In this document: one piece after another, positions 8,196-30,923 of the stretch
Layout of the letters: every line of letters starts with the position of its first letter
Position numbering within the stretch: the stretch's first letter is position 1
Assembly (NCBI GenBank): GCA_016699405.1
Contig: CP064972.1
Coordinates: forward strand, 2,697,501-2,761,500
Direction of reading: 5' to 3'
Source of the DNA: Holophagales bacterium
GTDB lineage: Bacteria; Acidobacteriota; Thermoanaerobaculia; Multivoradales; JAGPDF01
DNA: 64,000 nt
Notes under the pieces: generated by a model
What the model was told of the DNA's origin: nothing
Seen by the model: the letters and a program-made list of their open reading frames with translations, nothing else
The model's database searches: none
Translations under genes and position numbers: made by a program

Positions 8196-10999
8196 TGGCG
8201 CTGAACCGGGCCAAGGTAGTGCAGGAGGCCGAGCGCTTCGTCGCTCGGGGTCGCATCGGCTCGGCGATCAAGGAGTACCGGCGCCTGCTCGCCGAGAACC
8301 CCGACGACGTCTCGACGCTCAACCGCGTCGGCGATCTCTACGTCCAGAACGACCAGACCGAGGACGCGATCCGCCTCTTCTCGGACGTGGCCGAGCGCTA
8401 CACGCGCGACGGCTTCCACACCCGGGCGATCGCCATCTTCAAGAAGATCATCCGCACCGATCCGACGCGGCTCGACGCTTACGAGCGCCTGGCCGAGCTC
8501 TATGCCCACGAGCGCCTGGTCAACGACGCGCTGCAGCAGTACCAGGTGCTCGTCGAGTACTACCTCAAGCACGCGAATCCGGCGTCGGCCTCGAAGATCC
8601 TGCAGAAGATGGCGGCGGTGCAGCCGGACGATCCGACGCTGCTGCTGCGCCTCGCCGAGCTCTATGAGCGACAGAAGCTGCACGACAAGGCGCTTGCCGA
8701 GTACCGCAAGATCGCCGAGCTGATGCTGCGCCACGGCAAGGCCGAGGAGGCGCACAAGGTCTTCGCGCGCGCCCTCGAGCTGGCGCCGCAGGACCTGAGC
8801 TTCGTCACCGACATGGTGCTCGGCCTCAAGGACGCCGGCCACCTCGGCCTCGCCGCTCGTCTTCTGACGCGCGCCGTCGAGCTCAACCCGCTGGCGGAGC
8901 GGATCGCCAAGCTCGCCGGCGGGCTCGGCCGAACGACTCAGGCCGTCCCGGTCGTCGCGCCTCCGCCGGCCGCCGATCCGGTCTGGGAGCTCGCACCCGC
9001 CGAGCCCGACCCGCTGCCTTCCGCTCCGCCGGTCTCGTCCCCCTTCGCGCCGCCGGCGGCGACCGAGTGGAATCCCGAGCCGCTCGGAGAAGAGGACCTG
9101 GTCATCGACCTGGATCTCGACAGCGCTGCGCCGCTCGCCGGTCTCGACGTCATCGGACCGGTGCCGGCGATGCCGGCGCCGTCGCGCCAGGACACGGCGC
9201 CGCCGGTCTTTTCTGCCGACGAGATCGAGATCGAGCTGGAGCTCGACGACGACGCGCATCCCTCGACCTGGGTCGAGCCGCCCTCGGACATGCTGGCGTC
9301 GCCCGTCCGGCAGGCGTTCGAGGCGCCGGGGCCGGCGCCCCAGGCGTTCTCGCTCGATCTCGGACCGGACGAGGGAGAGTCGTTCGCCGGCGAGGTCGTC
9401 CCGTCGGCCGACCTGCCGCCGGACATCGACTGGAACTTCGAAGATGCCGCGCTCGACCTCGACGTGGAGCTGCCGGAGATCTCGCTGGACGCCTCCGATC
9501 CCCACCTCTCGCTTTCGGCTTCGCCGGCGATGCCGGAGGTCGGATCGGGTGCCAACGGCCTGACGACGGTGCCGCTCGACACCGCGGCGCTCGAGCGCTC
9601 GGTGCAGGAGATCCAGCGCAAGCCGCCGCCGCGCGAAGCCGAGTTGCTCGCCGAGGCGGAGGTCTTTGCCAAGTACGAGCTGATGGAGAAGGCGCTCGAC
9701 CGCGTGCGCGAAGTGCTCCAGATGAGCCCCAAGCACCTCGGCGCGCTCGCGCTCGCCGTCCAGCTCCACATGAAGGAAGGCAAGCCCGAGCGCGCGCTGT
9801 CGCGGGCCCAGCAGCTCGCTCGAGCGGCGACCGAAGCCGGCAAGCCGGAGGCCTGGAGCTCCGTCCGGCAGAAGCTGATTCACGCCGGGCTCGATCTTTC
9901 GGGGGCCGAGTTCGCCATCGCCTCGCACGAGGATGGGTTGTCCCAGCTGGTCGATTCGCTGGTGCCGCATCCGCCGCGCCGGCCGAGTGCGCCGGCAGCG
10001 GCGGCCAAGCCCACCCGGCCGGCCAAGCCCGCTAAACAGATCGAGGCCGAGCTCGATCTCCTGGCCTCGCAGGTGCTGACCAAGCCGGTGAAGGGCAAGC
10101 CGAAGGCCGCCCCGCCGCGGGCGGTCGCCGCGGAGGCTCCTCCGACCGCTTCGGCGCCGCCGGTCCCGCCGGCGATCCCCGAGATCCCGGCGCCGCGCGC
10201 CGCTACCCCGACGCCGCGGGCGGACGAACGGCTCGAGCTGCCGCCGCCGGCGTTCTCGTCCGGTCCGGGGTTCGGCGCCGCCGACCACGACGGCCTCGGC
10301 GCGGTCGACGAGGACGAGTTGCCAGGGATCCGCATTCCGATGAAGCCGGCAACGGCCAGGCCGGCGCCCGCGCCCGCGCGGCAGGCCGCCTCGCCCGACG
10401 AGCTCGACTGGCTGGACGACGCGCTCGCCAAGGCCCCGGCGGCGCAGCAGGCCGACGAGAAGCTCTTCGACGACGAAGAGGGGTTCTTCGATCTCGCCGC
10501 CGAGCTCGAGCAGGAGCTGTCGAAGGACGACCTCTTCGACGGCGGCGACCTGCTGCCGATGCCCAAAGAGCCGTCGCTCGAGGAGATCGTCGAAGGGTTC
10601 AAGAAGGGCGTCGCCGAGAGCCTCTCGCCCGAGGACGTCGACACGCACTACAACCTCGGCATCGCCTACCGTGAGATGGGCCTGCTCGACGACGCCATCG
10701 GCGAGTTCCAGGTCGCCGCCAAGGACCCGCGCTACCTCGTCGAGTGCTCGTCGATGCTGGGCATCTGTTTCCTCGACAAGGGGTTGCCCGAGCTCGCGGT
10801 GAAGTGGTACCGGCGGGCGCTCGATTCCCCGGGGCTCAACGAGGAGACGTCGCTCGGCCTGCTCTACGATCTGGGCAACGCCCAGATGGCCGCCGGCGAC
10901 AAGGCCGCCGCGCGCGAGACCTTCGGCGAGGTCTACGGCGCCAACGCGAACTTCCGCGACATCGCCGCGGTCCTCGCCGAGCTCGGCGCCGACGCCTGA
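8195..10999 (+). CDS. Large TPR protein with acidic and Pro/Ala-rich middle
   Basis: No enzymatic function visible. The 934-residue protein has several tetratricopeptide repeats at 1-240 (for example AIKEYRRLLAENPDDVSTLN, AIAIFKKIIRTDP), then a long low-complexity Pro/Ala-rich stretch (about 245-780) broken by short acidic segments (DLVIDLDLDS, EIEIELELDDD) and one TPR island (about 470-560). A conserved C-terminal TPR block (about 790-934) contains EEIVEGFKKGVAESL, DTHYNLGIAYREMGLLDDAI and LGICFLDKGLPELAVKWYRR. Similar C-terminal blocks occur in TPR proteins of Myxococcota and Acidobacteriota. It probably acts as a scaffold. Translationally coupled to rnhB by TGATG, in the place where many bacteria have yraN. 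Confidence 0.75.
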   Translation: MALNRAKVVQEAERFVARGRIGSAIKEYRRLLAENPDDVSTLNRVGDLYVQNDQTEDAIRLFSDVAERYTRDGFHTRAIAIFKKIIRTDPTRLDAYERLAELYAHERLVNDALQQYQVLVEYYLKHANPASASKILQKMAAVQPDDPTLLLRLAELYERQKLHDKALAEYRKIAELMLRHGKAEEAHKVFARALELAPQDLSFVTDMVLGLKDAGHLGLAARLLTRAVELNPLAERIAKLAGGLGRTTQAVPVVAPPPAADPVWELAPAEPDPLPSAPPVSSPFAPPAATEWNPEPLGEEDLVIDLDLDSAAPLAGLDVIGPVPAMPAPSRQDTAPPVFSADEIEIELELDDDAHPSTWVEPPSDMLASPVRQAFEAPGPAPQAFSLDLGPDEGESFAGEVVPSADLPPDIDWNFEDAALDLDVELPEISLDASDPHLSLSASPAMPEVGSGANGLTTVPLDTAALERSVQEIQRKPPPREAELLAEAEVFAKYELMEKALDRVREVLQMSPKHLGALALAVQLHMKEGKPERALSRAQQLARAATEAGKPEAWSSVRQKLIHAGLDLSGAEFAIASHEDGLSQLVDSLVPHPPRRPSAPAAAAKPTRPAKPAKQIEAELDLLASQVLTKPVKGKPKAAPPRAVAAEAPPTASAPPVPPAIPEIPAPRAATPTPRADERLELPPPAFSSGPGFGAADHDGLGAVDEDELPGIRIPMKPATARPAPAPARQAASPDELDWLDDALAKAPAAQQADEKLFDDEEGFFDLAAELEQELSKDDLFDGGDLLPMPKEPSLEEIVEGFKKGVAESLSPEDVDTHYNLGIAYREMGLLDDAIGEFQVAAKDPRYLVECSSMLGICFLDKGLPELAVKWYRRALDSPGLNEETSLGLLYDLGNAQMAAGDKAAARETFGEVYGANANFRDIAAVLAELGADA

Positions 11000-11015
11000 C
11001 CGGGCTCGCCGGCCC

Positions 11016-11993
11016 TCACCAACCCAGCAGGTAGGCGAAGACGAGCGGCGCGACGATCGTCGCGTCGGACTCGATGATGTGCTTGGGCGTCGGCACGTCG
11101 AGCTTGCCCCAGGTGATCTTCTCGTTCGGCACGGCCCCGGAATAGGAGCCGTAGCTGGTGGTCGAGTCGCTGATCTGGCAGAAATAGCCCCAGAACGGGA
11201 TGTCGTGGATGCCCATGTCCTGATAGAGCATCGGCACGACGCAGATCGGGAAGTCGCCGGCGATGCCGCCGCCGATCTGGAAGAAGCCGATCGACGACTT
11301 GGCGCTCTCGGCGCGGTACCACTCGGCGAGGAAGGTCATGTACTCGATGCCGGTGCGCACCGTGTGGACGTTCTTGATGTTCCCCTTGAGGACGTGGCCG
11401 GCGTACATGTTGCCGAGCGTGGCGTCTTCCCAGCCGGGGACGATCATCGGCAGGTTCTTCTCCGCCGCGGCCATCAGCCAGGAGTCCTTCGGGTCGATCT
11501 GATAGCTGCCGGCGAGCTTGCCGGAGAGCAGGATGCGATACATGAACTGGTGCGGGAAGAGCCGTTCGCCGCGCGCGTCGGCGGCCTGCCACTCCTCGAG
11601 CACCGCCCGCTCGATGCGGCGCATCGCCTCCTCTTCGGGGATGCAGGTGTCGGTGACCCGATTGAGGTGCCGGTCGAGCAGGTCGCGCTCCTCTCCGGGG
11701 GTCAGGTCGCGATAGTTCGGCACCATGACGTAGTGGTCGTGCGCCACCAGGTTGAAGACGTCCTCTTCGAGGTTCGCCCCGGTGCAGCTGATGACGTGGA
11801 CCATGTCGCGGCGGATCATCTCGGCGAGCGAGAGCCCGAGCTCGGCGGTCGACATCGCCCCGGCGAGCGTCACCATCATCTTGCCGCCGCCGGCCAGGTG
11901 CTTCTCGTAGTCGGCCGCTGCCCGCACCAGGGCCGCCGCGTTGAAGTGCCGATAGTGGTGCTCGATGAACGAACGAATCGGGGTGCTGGCCAC
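11016..11993 (-). CDS. Deoxyhypusine synthase-like NAD/spermidine enzyme
   Basis: Member of the deoxyhypusine synthase fold family, which transfers the aminobutyl group of spermidine with NAD. Bacterial members are often homospermidine synthases or of unknown role. About 325 residues; visible features are GANLEEDVF, IGGGIAGDFPI (nucleotide-binding-like), TTSYGSYSGAVPNEKI, and the Lys in ITWGKLDV (about 295), which corresponds to the active-site Lys of the family. GTG at 11993 has AAGGAGG at 7 bases; GTG at 11999 is possible but lies next to that site. It converges on the TPR gene with only 16 bases between stops. Bacteria have no eIF5A, so the substrate is probably not the eukaryotic one. Confidence 0.83.
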   Translation of the reverse strand: MASTPIRSFIEHHYRHFNAAALVRAAADYEKHLAGGGKMMVTLAGAMSTAELGLSLAEMIRRDMVHVISCTGANLEEDVFNLVAHDHYVMVPNYRDLTPGEERDLLDRHLNRVTDTCIPEEEAMRRIERAVLEEWQAADARGERLFPHQFMYRILLSGKLAGSYQIDPKDSWLMAAAEKNLPMIVPGWEDATLGNMYAGHVLKGNIKNVHTVRTGIEYMTFLAEWYRAESAKSSIGFFQIGGGIAGDFPICVVPMLYQDMGIHDIPFWGYFCQISDSTTSYGSYSGAVPNEKITWGKLDVPTPKHIIESDATIVAPLVFAYLLGW

Positions 11994-12113
11994 GTCCACT
12001 CCTCCTTGCCGGGCCCGGGCCGGGAGGGCGCGGGCGGGCCGAGCGGTGATTCTCTAACAATTGCCGGCCTGCCGGGGGAGAAGCGAAGGGCGTCTCCCGC
12101 CACCCATCGCGGC

Positions 12114-12196
12114 TAGAATCCGTGGCCTGCGGGAGACCCGTCCCGCTCCGGTCGCCGCGGCGGCCTCTTCAACCACCGGCCGGACGAGCTCGTCCG
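12114..12196 (+). promoter_or_regulatory. idh upstream region: TAGAAT and a perfect 16-base palindrome
   Basis: TAGAAT (12114-12119) is a possible -10 without a convincing -35. The 16 bases at 12181-12196 (CGGACGAGCTCGTCCG) are a perfect palindrome that ends 21 bases before the idh start. It could be an operator or a leader hairpin. Confidence 0.35.
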
Positions 12197-12217
12197 AGCT
12201 CGACGAAAGGAAGTCCC

Positions 12218-13225
12218 ATGACCCGCACCGTGGTTCTGCTCCCCGGCGACGGCATCGGCCCCGAGGTCACGGCCGCCACCGTCCGCGTGCTCGAGGCCGC
12301 CGGCGCTCGATTCGACTGGGAGACGCACTCGGCCGGCGCCGAGGCGCTGGCGAGACTCGGCGATCCGCTCCCCGCCGACGTGCTCGACTCGATCCGCCGC
12401 CACGGCATCGCCCTCAAGGGTCCGGTGACGACGCCGGTCGGTACCGGGTTCCAGTCGGTCAACGTGCGACTGCGCAAGGAGCTCGACCTCTACGCCAACC
12501 TGCGGCCGGTGCGGACGCTCGAGGGGATCCCGGGGCGCTACACCGGCATCGACCTGGTGATCGTGCGCGAGAACACCGAGGACCTCTACAGCGGGCTCGA
12601 GCACATCGTGGTTCCCGGCGTGGTGGAGAGCCTGAAGATCATCACCGAGCGCGCCTCGACGCGCATCGCCCGCTTCGCCTTCGAGCACGCCCGCAAGATC
12701 GGCCGCAAGCGCGTCACCGCGGTGCACAAGGCCAACATCATGAAGCTCTCCGACGGGCTCTTCCTCGACTGCTTCCGCCAGGTGGCCAAGGAGTACCCGG
12801 AGATCCAGGCCGACGACCGGATCATCGACAACCTCTGCATGCAGCTGGTGATGCGCCCCGAGACCTTCGACGTGCTGCTGATGGAGAACCTCTACGGCGA
12901 CATCGTCTCCGACCTCGCCGCCGGGCTGGTGGGCGGCCTCGGCGTCGTCCCCGGAGCCAACCTCGGCGAGAAGGTGGCGGTGTTCGAGGCGGTACACGGC
13001 AGCGCCCCGGACATCGCCGGGCGCAACCTCGCCAACCCCCTCGCCATGATGCGCTCGGGTGTCCAGATGCTGCTCTACCTCGAGATGACCGAGGAGGTCG
13101 AGCGCCTGCGCGCCGCACTCCGCCGCACCGTGGTCGAGCGCCGCGTGATGACCCGCGACCTCGGCGGCACGGCGACGACCACCGAGTTCACCGAGGCGGT
13201 GGTGCGCGAGATCGAGCAGGGATAG
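12218..13225 (+). CDS. Isocitrate dehydrogenase, NAD-type (mitochondrial IDH3-like)
   Basis: Beta-decarboxylating dehydrogenase, most likely oxidising isocitrate to 2-oxoglutarate. The 335-residue protein has LLPGDGIGPEV at the N-terminus, the substrate loop SVNVRLRKELDLYANLRPV typical of isocitrate rather than isopropylmalate dehydrogenases, IVRENTEDLYSG, VHKANIMKLSDG and the C-terminal FEAVHGSAPDIAG. Length and motifs match the compact NAD-dependent group. ATG at 12218 is preceded by AAAGGAAG. Homologues using tartrate or homoisocitrate cannot be fully excluded. Confidence 0.87.
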   Translation: MTRTVVLLPGDGIGPEVTAATVRVLEAAGARFDWETHSAGAEALARLGDPLPADVLDSIRRHGIALKGPVTTPVGTGFQSVNVRLRKELDLYANLRPVRTLEGIPGRYTGIDLVIVRENTEDLYSGLEHIVVPGVVESLKIITERASTRIARFAFEHARKIGRKRVTAVHKANIMKLSDGLFLDCFRQVAKEYPEIQADDRIIDNLCMQLVMRPETFDVLLMENLYGDIVSDLAAGLVGGLGVVPGANLGEKVAVFEAVHGSAPDIAGRNLANPLAMMRSGVQMLLYLEMTEEVERLRAALRRTVVERRVMTRDLGGTATTTEFTEAVVREIEQG

Positions 13226-13234
13226 GCGGGACGG

Positions 13235-13981
13235 TCAGTCCGCGGAAGCGATCCGCGGACGGGCGGCGATCCAGCTGAGCAGGAGTTCGCCGTCGGTGCG
13301 CCAGCCGCCGGAGAGCGGGTCGAGGCCGGCGGTCGCCAGGGAGAGCGGGCGCCAGCCGTCGAGTGCCGCGGTGGCCGCGCGTGCCCGGTCGAGGTCGACC
13401 TCGACGGCGCGCGTGTCGAGGCGCAAGCCGGCGCGCAGCGCCTTGAGGGCGCATTCCTTGCCGCTCCAGGCGAGGTTTGCACCCAGCGCCTGGTCCGCCA
13501 CCGGCCACCTCGCCAGGGCGTCCTGCTCGCCGGGTGTCAGGTAGTCGCGCACGAAAGCGTCGCTTCGTGGCTCGATCCACTCGAGGTCGCAGCCGAGCGC
13601 CAGCCGGCCGGCGCCGACGGCGGCGAGCCCCCAGCCGTTGCGGTGACTGAGCGTCAGCGTGAGCTCGCCGGGGGAGCCGTCGAGGAAGAGCTCCGGCGCG
13701 CCGTCGGGCGCCGCGACGACGGCGAGCGCGGCCGGCTCGGGAAGGCGCTCGCCGGGGCGGAGGCGAGACGATCGCGCGAGGTAAGCCTGGCGGGCCGTCC
13801 AGCGGCCGAGACGCCAATCGGCTCGCCGTGCCGGCAGACGAAGTGCGCCGAGCGTCTGGCGCTCGCCGTCGCTCAGCCAGTCCTCGCCTTCCGGCAGCTC
13901 CGCCGCCGCGACGAGCGCGAGGTCGATCTCCGCCGCACTCTCCGGCGGCACGGGAGCGATGGGCACGACCCAGTGCTTCAC
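13235..13981 (-). CDS. 4'-phosphopantetheinyl transferase (Sfp type)
   Basis: Transfers phosphopantetheine from CoA to carrier proteins. The 248-residue protein has the family metal-binding motif G-C-D-L-E (about 128-132) and WSGKECALKAL (about 171-181), corresponding to WxxKE-x3-K. Size matches two-domain Sfp-like enzymes. GTG at 13981 has GGGAG a few bases upstream and lies 17 bases after the carboxylase stop. As last gene of the operon it is the obvious candidate to activate the three ACPs of the large synthase. Those ACPs have Thr where Ser is expected, so its specificity is of special interest. Confidence 0.87.
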   Translation of the reverse strand: MKHWVVPIAPVPPESAAEIDLALVAAAELPEGEDWLSDGERQTLGALRLPARRADWRLGRWTARQAYLARSSRLRPGERLPEPAALAVVAAPDGAPELFLDGSPGELTLTLSHRNGWGLAAVGAGRLALGCDLEWIEPRSDAFVRDYLTPGEQDALARWPVADQALGANLAWSGKECALKALRAGLRLDTRAVEVDLDRARAATAALDGWRPLSLATAGLDPLSGGWRTDGELLLSWIAARPRIASAD

Positions 13982-13998
13982 CCGCGCTCCCGTCGCCT

Positions 13999-27536
<13,538 letters not shown>

Positions 27537-27567
27537 GAAAGCCTCGGGGCCTGGAGTCGAATGGTGA

Positions 27568-29253
27568 TCAGACGGCAGCGCCGTCGCGGTTGCGTCCGTA
27601 AAGTGCGTCGGCGGCGAGGTCGAGATCGTCGAGCAGCCCGGCCTGGGCTGCCAGGATCCTGGGAAGGCCGAGCGCGTGAGCGAAGGCCGGCACCTCGTCA
27701 CCGCCGACGCCGCCGGCACCGACGGACCAGCGCAGCCCCTCGGAGACCACCTTGAGTGCCGCCTCGCGGGCGAAGGCGCGGGCCAGGGCGGCGAGGGGAG
27801 CGGCGCCGAGGCGCCGGTCGCCCTTTTCGGCGAGCGTCCCCGCGGCGGCGCGCGCGGCGCGCCGGGCGAAGGCCGCGGCGGACTCGGCCCAGGCGGTGAG
27901 CTCGCCGACGCGGAAGAGGACGTGCTGGTGGCGAGTCAGACGGGCGACACGCGCGCGCTCGTACAATTCGGCGAGCGCGTGCAGGGCGAGCGCGGCGGTC
28001 GCTGCCCCGACCTCGGGGTGACGCGATGCCAGCTCTTCGGCGCGACGCGCCTCGGCGTGGAAGTAGTCGCCCCGTGTCTTGAGGTGGAGCTGCCAGCGGT
28101 CGCGCGCGATGGTCATCTCGAGGATCTCCGAGGTGCCCTCGTAGATCGTCGTGATGCGCACGTCGCGCTTGATCTTCTCGACCAGGTACTCCCGCGTGTA
28201 GCCGTAGCCGCCGAGCGCCTGGATGGCGGCTTCGGCGGCGGCGTTTCCGGCCTCGCTCGCCATGTACTTGGCGATCGCTCCCTCGGTGTTGAGCGTCCCC
28301 TCGCCGAGGTCGATCCGCTCGGCGGTCTCCTCGATGTAGGCGCGGGCGGCCTCGAGCCGTGCGGCGTGCGGCACGATCAGCTTGTGGGTGTAGCCCTGCT
28401 TCTCGGAGAGCGGCGCGCCGCCCTGGATGCGTTCGACCGAGTAGGGGATCGCCTTGTCGAGCGCCGCCCACCCGGCGCCGAGCCCGAAGGCGGCGACCAT
28501 CAAGCGGGTATAGCCGAAGACCACCTGCGCCTGCAGCAGACCCTGGCCCTCGTCGCCGCCAACGAGGCGGTCGGCCTCGACGACCACGCCGTCGAGCATC
28601 ACCGCCGCGGTGTTGCTGGCGCGGATGCCGTGCTTGTCCTCGGGCTTGCCGTGCGAAAGACCCGGTGTGCCCTTGTCGACGACGAACCAGGTGGGACCGC
28701 CGGGGGTCTGGGCGAGGATGCTGTAGAGGTCGGCGTAGCCGCCGTTGCTGATCCACTGCTTCGCGCCGTCGATCCGGTAGGCGACGATCCGGCCGTCCTG
28801 CTCGATCCGTTGCGCGGTGGTGCGCAAGGCGCCGAGGTCGCTGCCGGCCTCGGGCTCGGTGGCGCCGTAGGCCATCAGCAGGCCGTGTTCGGCGATGGCG
28901 CCGAGGAAGCGCTGCTTCTGCTCCTCGGTGCCGCCGAAGTGGATCGGGTCGCTGCCGAGGAAGGTGGCGAGCACGCCGGTGGCGACGCCGAGATCGATCC
29001 GTGCCAGCGTCTCGCAGACGCGGTAGACGTCGAAAGCGCCGCCGCCCATGCCGCCGTAGGCTTCGGGAATGAACAGCAGCGAGATCCCGAGCTCGCCGCA
29101 CATGCGACGCACGATCGGTTCGGGAAACTCGTCGCGGGCGTCGAGGTCGAGGAGCGCCGCGTCGGGAAGCTCCTCGCGCGCGAAGTCGCGCAGCGCTTCG
29201 AGGGTGAGATCGAGCGTTTCACGGTCGAGTCCGGCTGGCTGGGCGGCGGGCAT
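27568..29253 (-). CDS. Acyl-CoA dehydrogenase family flavoprotein
   Basis: 561 residues; FAD enzyme that introduces or, in some relatives, reduces an alpha-beta double bond in acyl thioesters. It has the N-terminal helical domain (IPEAYGGMGGGAFD), the flavin-site strand MAYGATEPEAGSDLG, IDGAKQWISNGGYAD, and the C-terminal helices with QALGGYGYTREY and IYEGTSEILE, whose Glu is the usual catalytic base. A C-terminal extension of about 170 helical residues makes it longer than short-chain enzymes, as in very-long-chain types. ATG at 29253 has GGAG 9 bases upstream. It is the first gene of the synthase operon. It could tailor the synthase product or act where an enoyl reductase is missing; the latter is speculation. 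Confidence 0.85.
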   Translation of the reverse strand: MPAAQPAGLDRETLDLTLEALRDFAREELPDAALLDLDARDEFPEPIVRRMCGELGISLLFIPEAYGGMGGGAFDVYRVCETLARIDLGVATGVLATFLGSDPIHFGGTEEQKQRFLGAIAEHGLLMAYGATEPEAGSDLGALRTTAQRIEQDGRIVAYRIDGAKQWISNGGYADLYSILAQTPGGPTWFVVDKGTPGLSHGKPEDKHGIRASNTAAVMLDGVVVEADRLVGGDEGQGLLQAQVVFGYTRLMVAAFGLGAGWAALDKAIPYSVERIQGGAPLSEKQGYTHKLIVPHAARLEAARAYIEETAERIDLGEGTLNTEGAIAKYMASEAGNAAAEAAIQALGGYGYTREYLVEKIKRDVRITTIYEGTSEILEMTIARDRWQLHLKTRGDYFHAEARRAEELASRHPEVGAATAALALHALAELYERARVARLTRHQHVLFRVGELTAWAESAAAFARRAARAAAGTLAEKGDRRLGAAPLAALARAFAREAALKVVSEGLRWSVGAGGVGGDEVPAFAHALGLPRILAAQAGLLDDLDLAADALYGRNRDGAAV

Positions 29254-29384
29254 GTCGTCGTCTCCGGTCGGAAGAGTGGACTCACGGCGGCGCGGCTTGC
29301 CCGAGCGGGGTGCGAGCGGCGACCTGGAACGCGAGTCGTTCGGCAGCGAGGCTATCGGGGGCGCTGGTGCGTCACGACCCCCCC

Positions 29385-29442
29385 GAGGGTGGCGAACGCC
29401 CCACCCTCACGGTATCTCGCGACAGGCCACCCCTTGGGGTGG
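29385..29442. promoter_or_regulatory. Two adjacent perfect hairpins in the acd-rarA divergent region
   Basis: GAGGGTGG (29385-29392) pairs with CCACCCTC (29401-29408), loop 8. CCACCCC (29427-29433) pairs with GGGGTGG (29436-29442), loop 2. Arms of both share GGGTGG/CCACCC, so alternative pairing between the two hairpins is possible. The rest of 29254-29534 shows no strong promoter to my eye. Confidence 0.45.
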
Positions 29443-29534
29443 GGCAGCGTGTCGTCGCTCGCGGCGAAGGTTCGCTCGGCGTCGCCCTGCGGCGAACGCG
29501 GAAGATCGTGGAAAGATCGCCGACGGAGATGCTC

Positions 29535-30893
29535 ATGCGACCGACCCTCTTCGACGACCCGAGCTCGCCTCGACATGACGCAGTGCGGCGCGACGCGCCG
29601 CTCGCCGAGCGGATGCGGCCGCGCACGCTCGACGAGGTGGTCGGCCAACAGGCGCTCGTCGGACCGGATGGGTTTCTGCGGCGCGCGATCGCCGAGGATC
29701 GTGTGCCGTCGATCGTCTTCTGGGGGCCGCCGGGGTGCGGCAAGACGACGCTGGCTCGACTCATCGCCGAGACGACCCGGGCCGAATTCGTGCCGTTCTC
29801 GGCGGTGACCTCGGGGATCAAGGAGATCCGCGAGGTGATGACCGAGGCGGCGCGGCGGCATCGCGCGCACGGTGCGCGAACCCTGCTCTTCGTCGACGAG
29901 ATCCACCGGTTCAACCGGGCGCAACAGGATGCCTTCCTGCCGTTCGTCGAGCGTGGCGAGATCGTGCTGGTGGGGGCGACGACGGAAAACCCCTCCTTCG
30001 AGCTCAACGCGGCGCTGCTCTCGCGCTGCCGGGTCGTGGTGCTCGAGCCGCTCGACGCCGAAGCGCTCGCCGAGCTCGTGCGGCGGTCGCTCGTCGACGG
30101 CGAACGCGGCGTCGCCGTCCAGGGTCTCGAGCTGAGTGAGGAGGCGATCGCGGCGATCGTCCAGCTCGCCTCGGGCGATGCGCGCAAGGCGCTCAATCTG
30201 CTCGAGCTGCTCGCCGCGGAGAGACGGCCCGAAGGGGCGGCGCGCATTACCGAGGTCGACGTGCAGGCGGTGGCGCAGCGCAAGGTGCTGCTCTACGACA
30301 AGGCGGGAGAGGAACATTTCAACCTCATCTCGGCGCTGCACAAGTCGTTGCGTGAGAGCGATCCGGACGCGGCGCTCTACTGGCTGGCGCGGATGCTCGA
30401 GGCGGGCGAGGAGCCGCTTTACGTGACCCGCCGGCTGGTGCGCTTCGCGGCGGAGGACGTGGGACTTGCCGACCCGCGGGCGCTCACGCTGGCCGTGACC
30501 GCGTGGGACGTCTACGAGCGGCTGGGTTCGCCCGAGGGGGAGCTGGCGATCGCCGAGCTGGCGGTCTACCTGGCGCTTGCGCCGAAGAGCGTGTCGGTCT
30601 ATCGCGCCTGGGGAGAGGTGCGACGAGCGGTGGCCGAACGCCCCGCCGAGCCGGTGCCGTTGGCGATCCGCAATGCGCCGACACGGCTGATGAAGGAGGT
30701 CGGCTACGGGCGCGGATACGTCTATGCACCGGACACCGAGGGGGGGATCGCGGGGTTGGAGTGCCTGCCGGAGGCGCTGCGGGGGGCGCGGTTCTACGTG
30801 CCGTCGGGCAAGGGCGAGGAGGAGCGGCTCGGTCGCCGGCTGGAGGAGTTCGCGCGGCGGCGGGAGGAGGCGCGGCAGCGCGGGAACGACTGA
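29535..30893 (+). CDS. rarA: Replication-associated recombination protein RarA (MgsA)
   Basis: AAA+ clamp-loader-like ATPase acting at stalled replication forks. The 452-residue protein has LAERMRPRTLDEVVGQ, Walker A GPPGCGKTTLA, Walker B LLFVDEIHRFN, the sensor region GATTENPSFELNAALLSR and the family C-terminal region (HFNLISALHKSLRESDPDAALYW, read in parts, and EDVGLADPRAL). Length is normal. ATG at 29535 has GGAG 7 bases before it; ATG at 29529 is the alternative. Divergent from the synthase operon. Confidence 0.95.
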   Translation: MRPTLFDDPSSPRHDAVRRDAPLAERMRPRTLDEVVGQQALVGPDGFLRRAIAEDRVPSIVFWGPPGCGKTTLARLIAETTRAEFVPFSAVTSGIKEIREVMTEAARRHRAHGARTLLFVDEIHRFNRAQQDAFLPFVERGEIVLVGATTENPSFELNAALLSRCRVVVLEPLDAEALAELVRRSLVDGERGVAVQGLELSEEAIAAIVQLASGDARKALNLLELLAAERRPEGAARITEVDVQAVAQRKVLLYDKAGEEHFNLISALHKSLRESDPDAALYWLARMLEAGEEPLYVTRRLVRFAAEDVGLADPRALTLAVTAWDVYERLGSPEGELAIAELAVYLALAPKSVSVYRAWGEVRRAVAERPAEPVPLAIRNAPTRLMKEVGYGRGYVYAPDTEGGIAGLECLPEALRGARFYVPSGKGEEERLGRRLEEFARRREEARQRGND

Positions 30894-30902
30894 CTCTCCC
30901 GG

Positions 30903-30923
30903 AGGTGCCAGCGACTTGTCGTG
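30903..30923 (+). repeat. RAYT-associated palindromic repeat, left copy
   Basis: AGGTGCCAGCGACTTGTCGT plus G, containing the palindrome CGAC-TT-GTCG. It lies 9 bases after the rarA stop and might also affect the end of that transcript. Confidence 0.7.
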
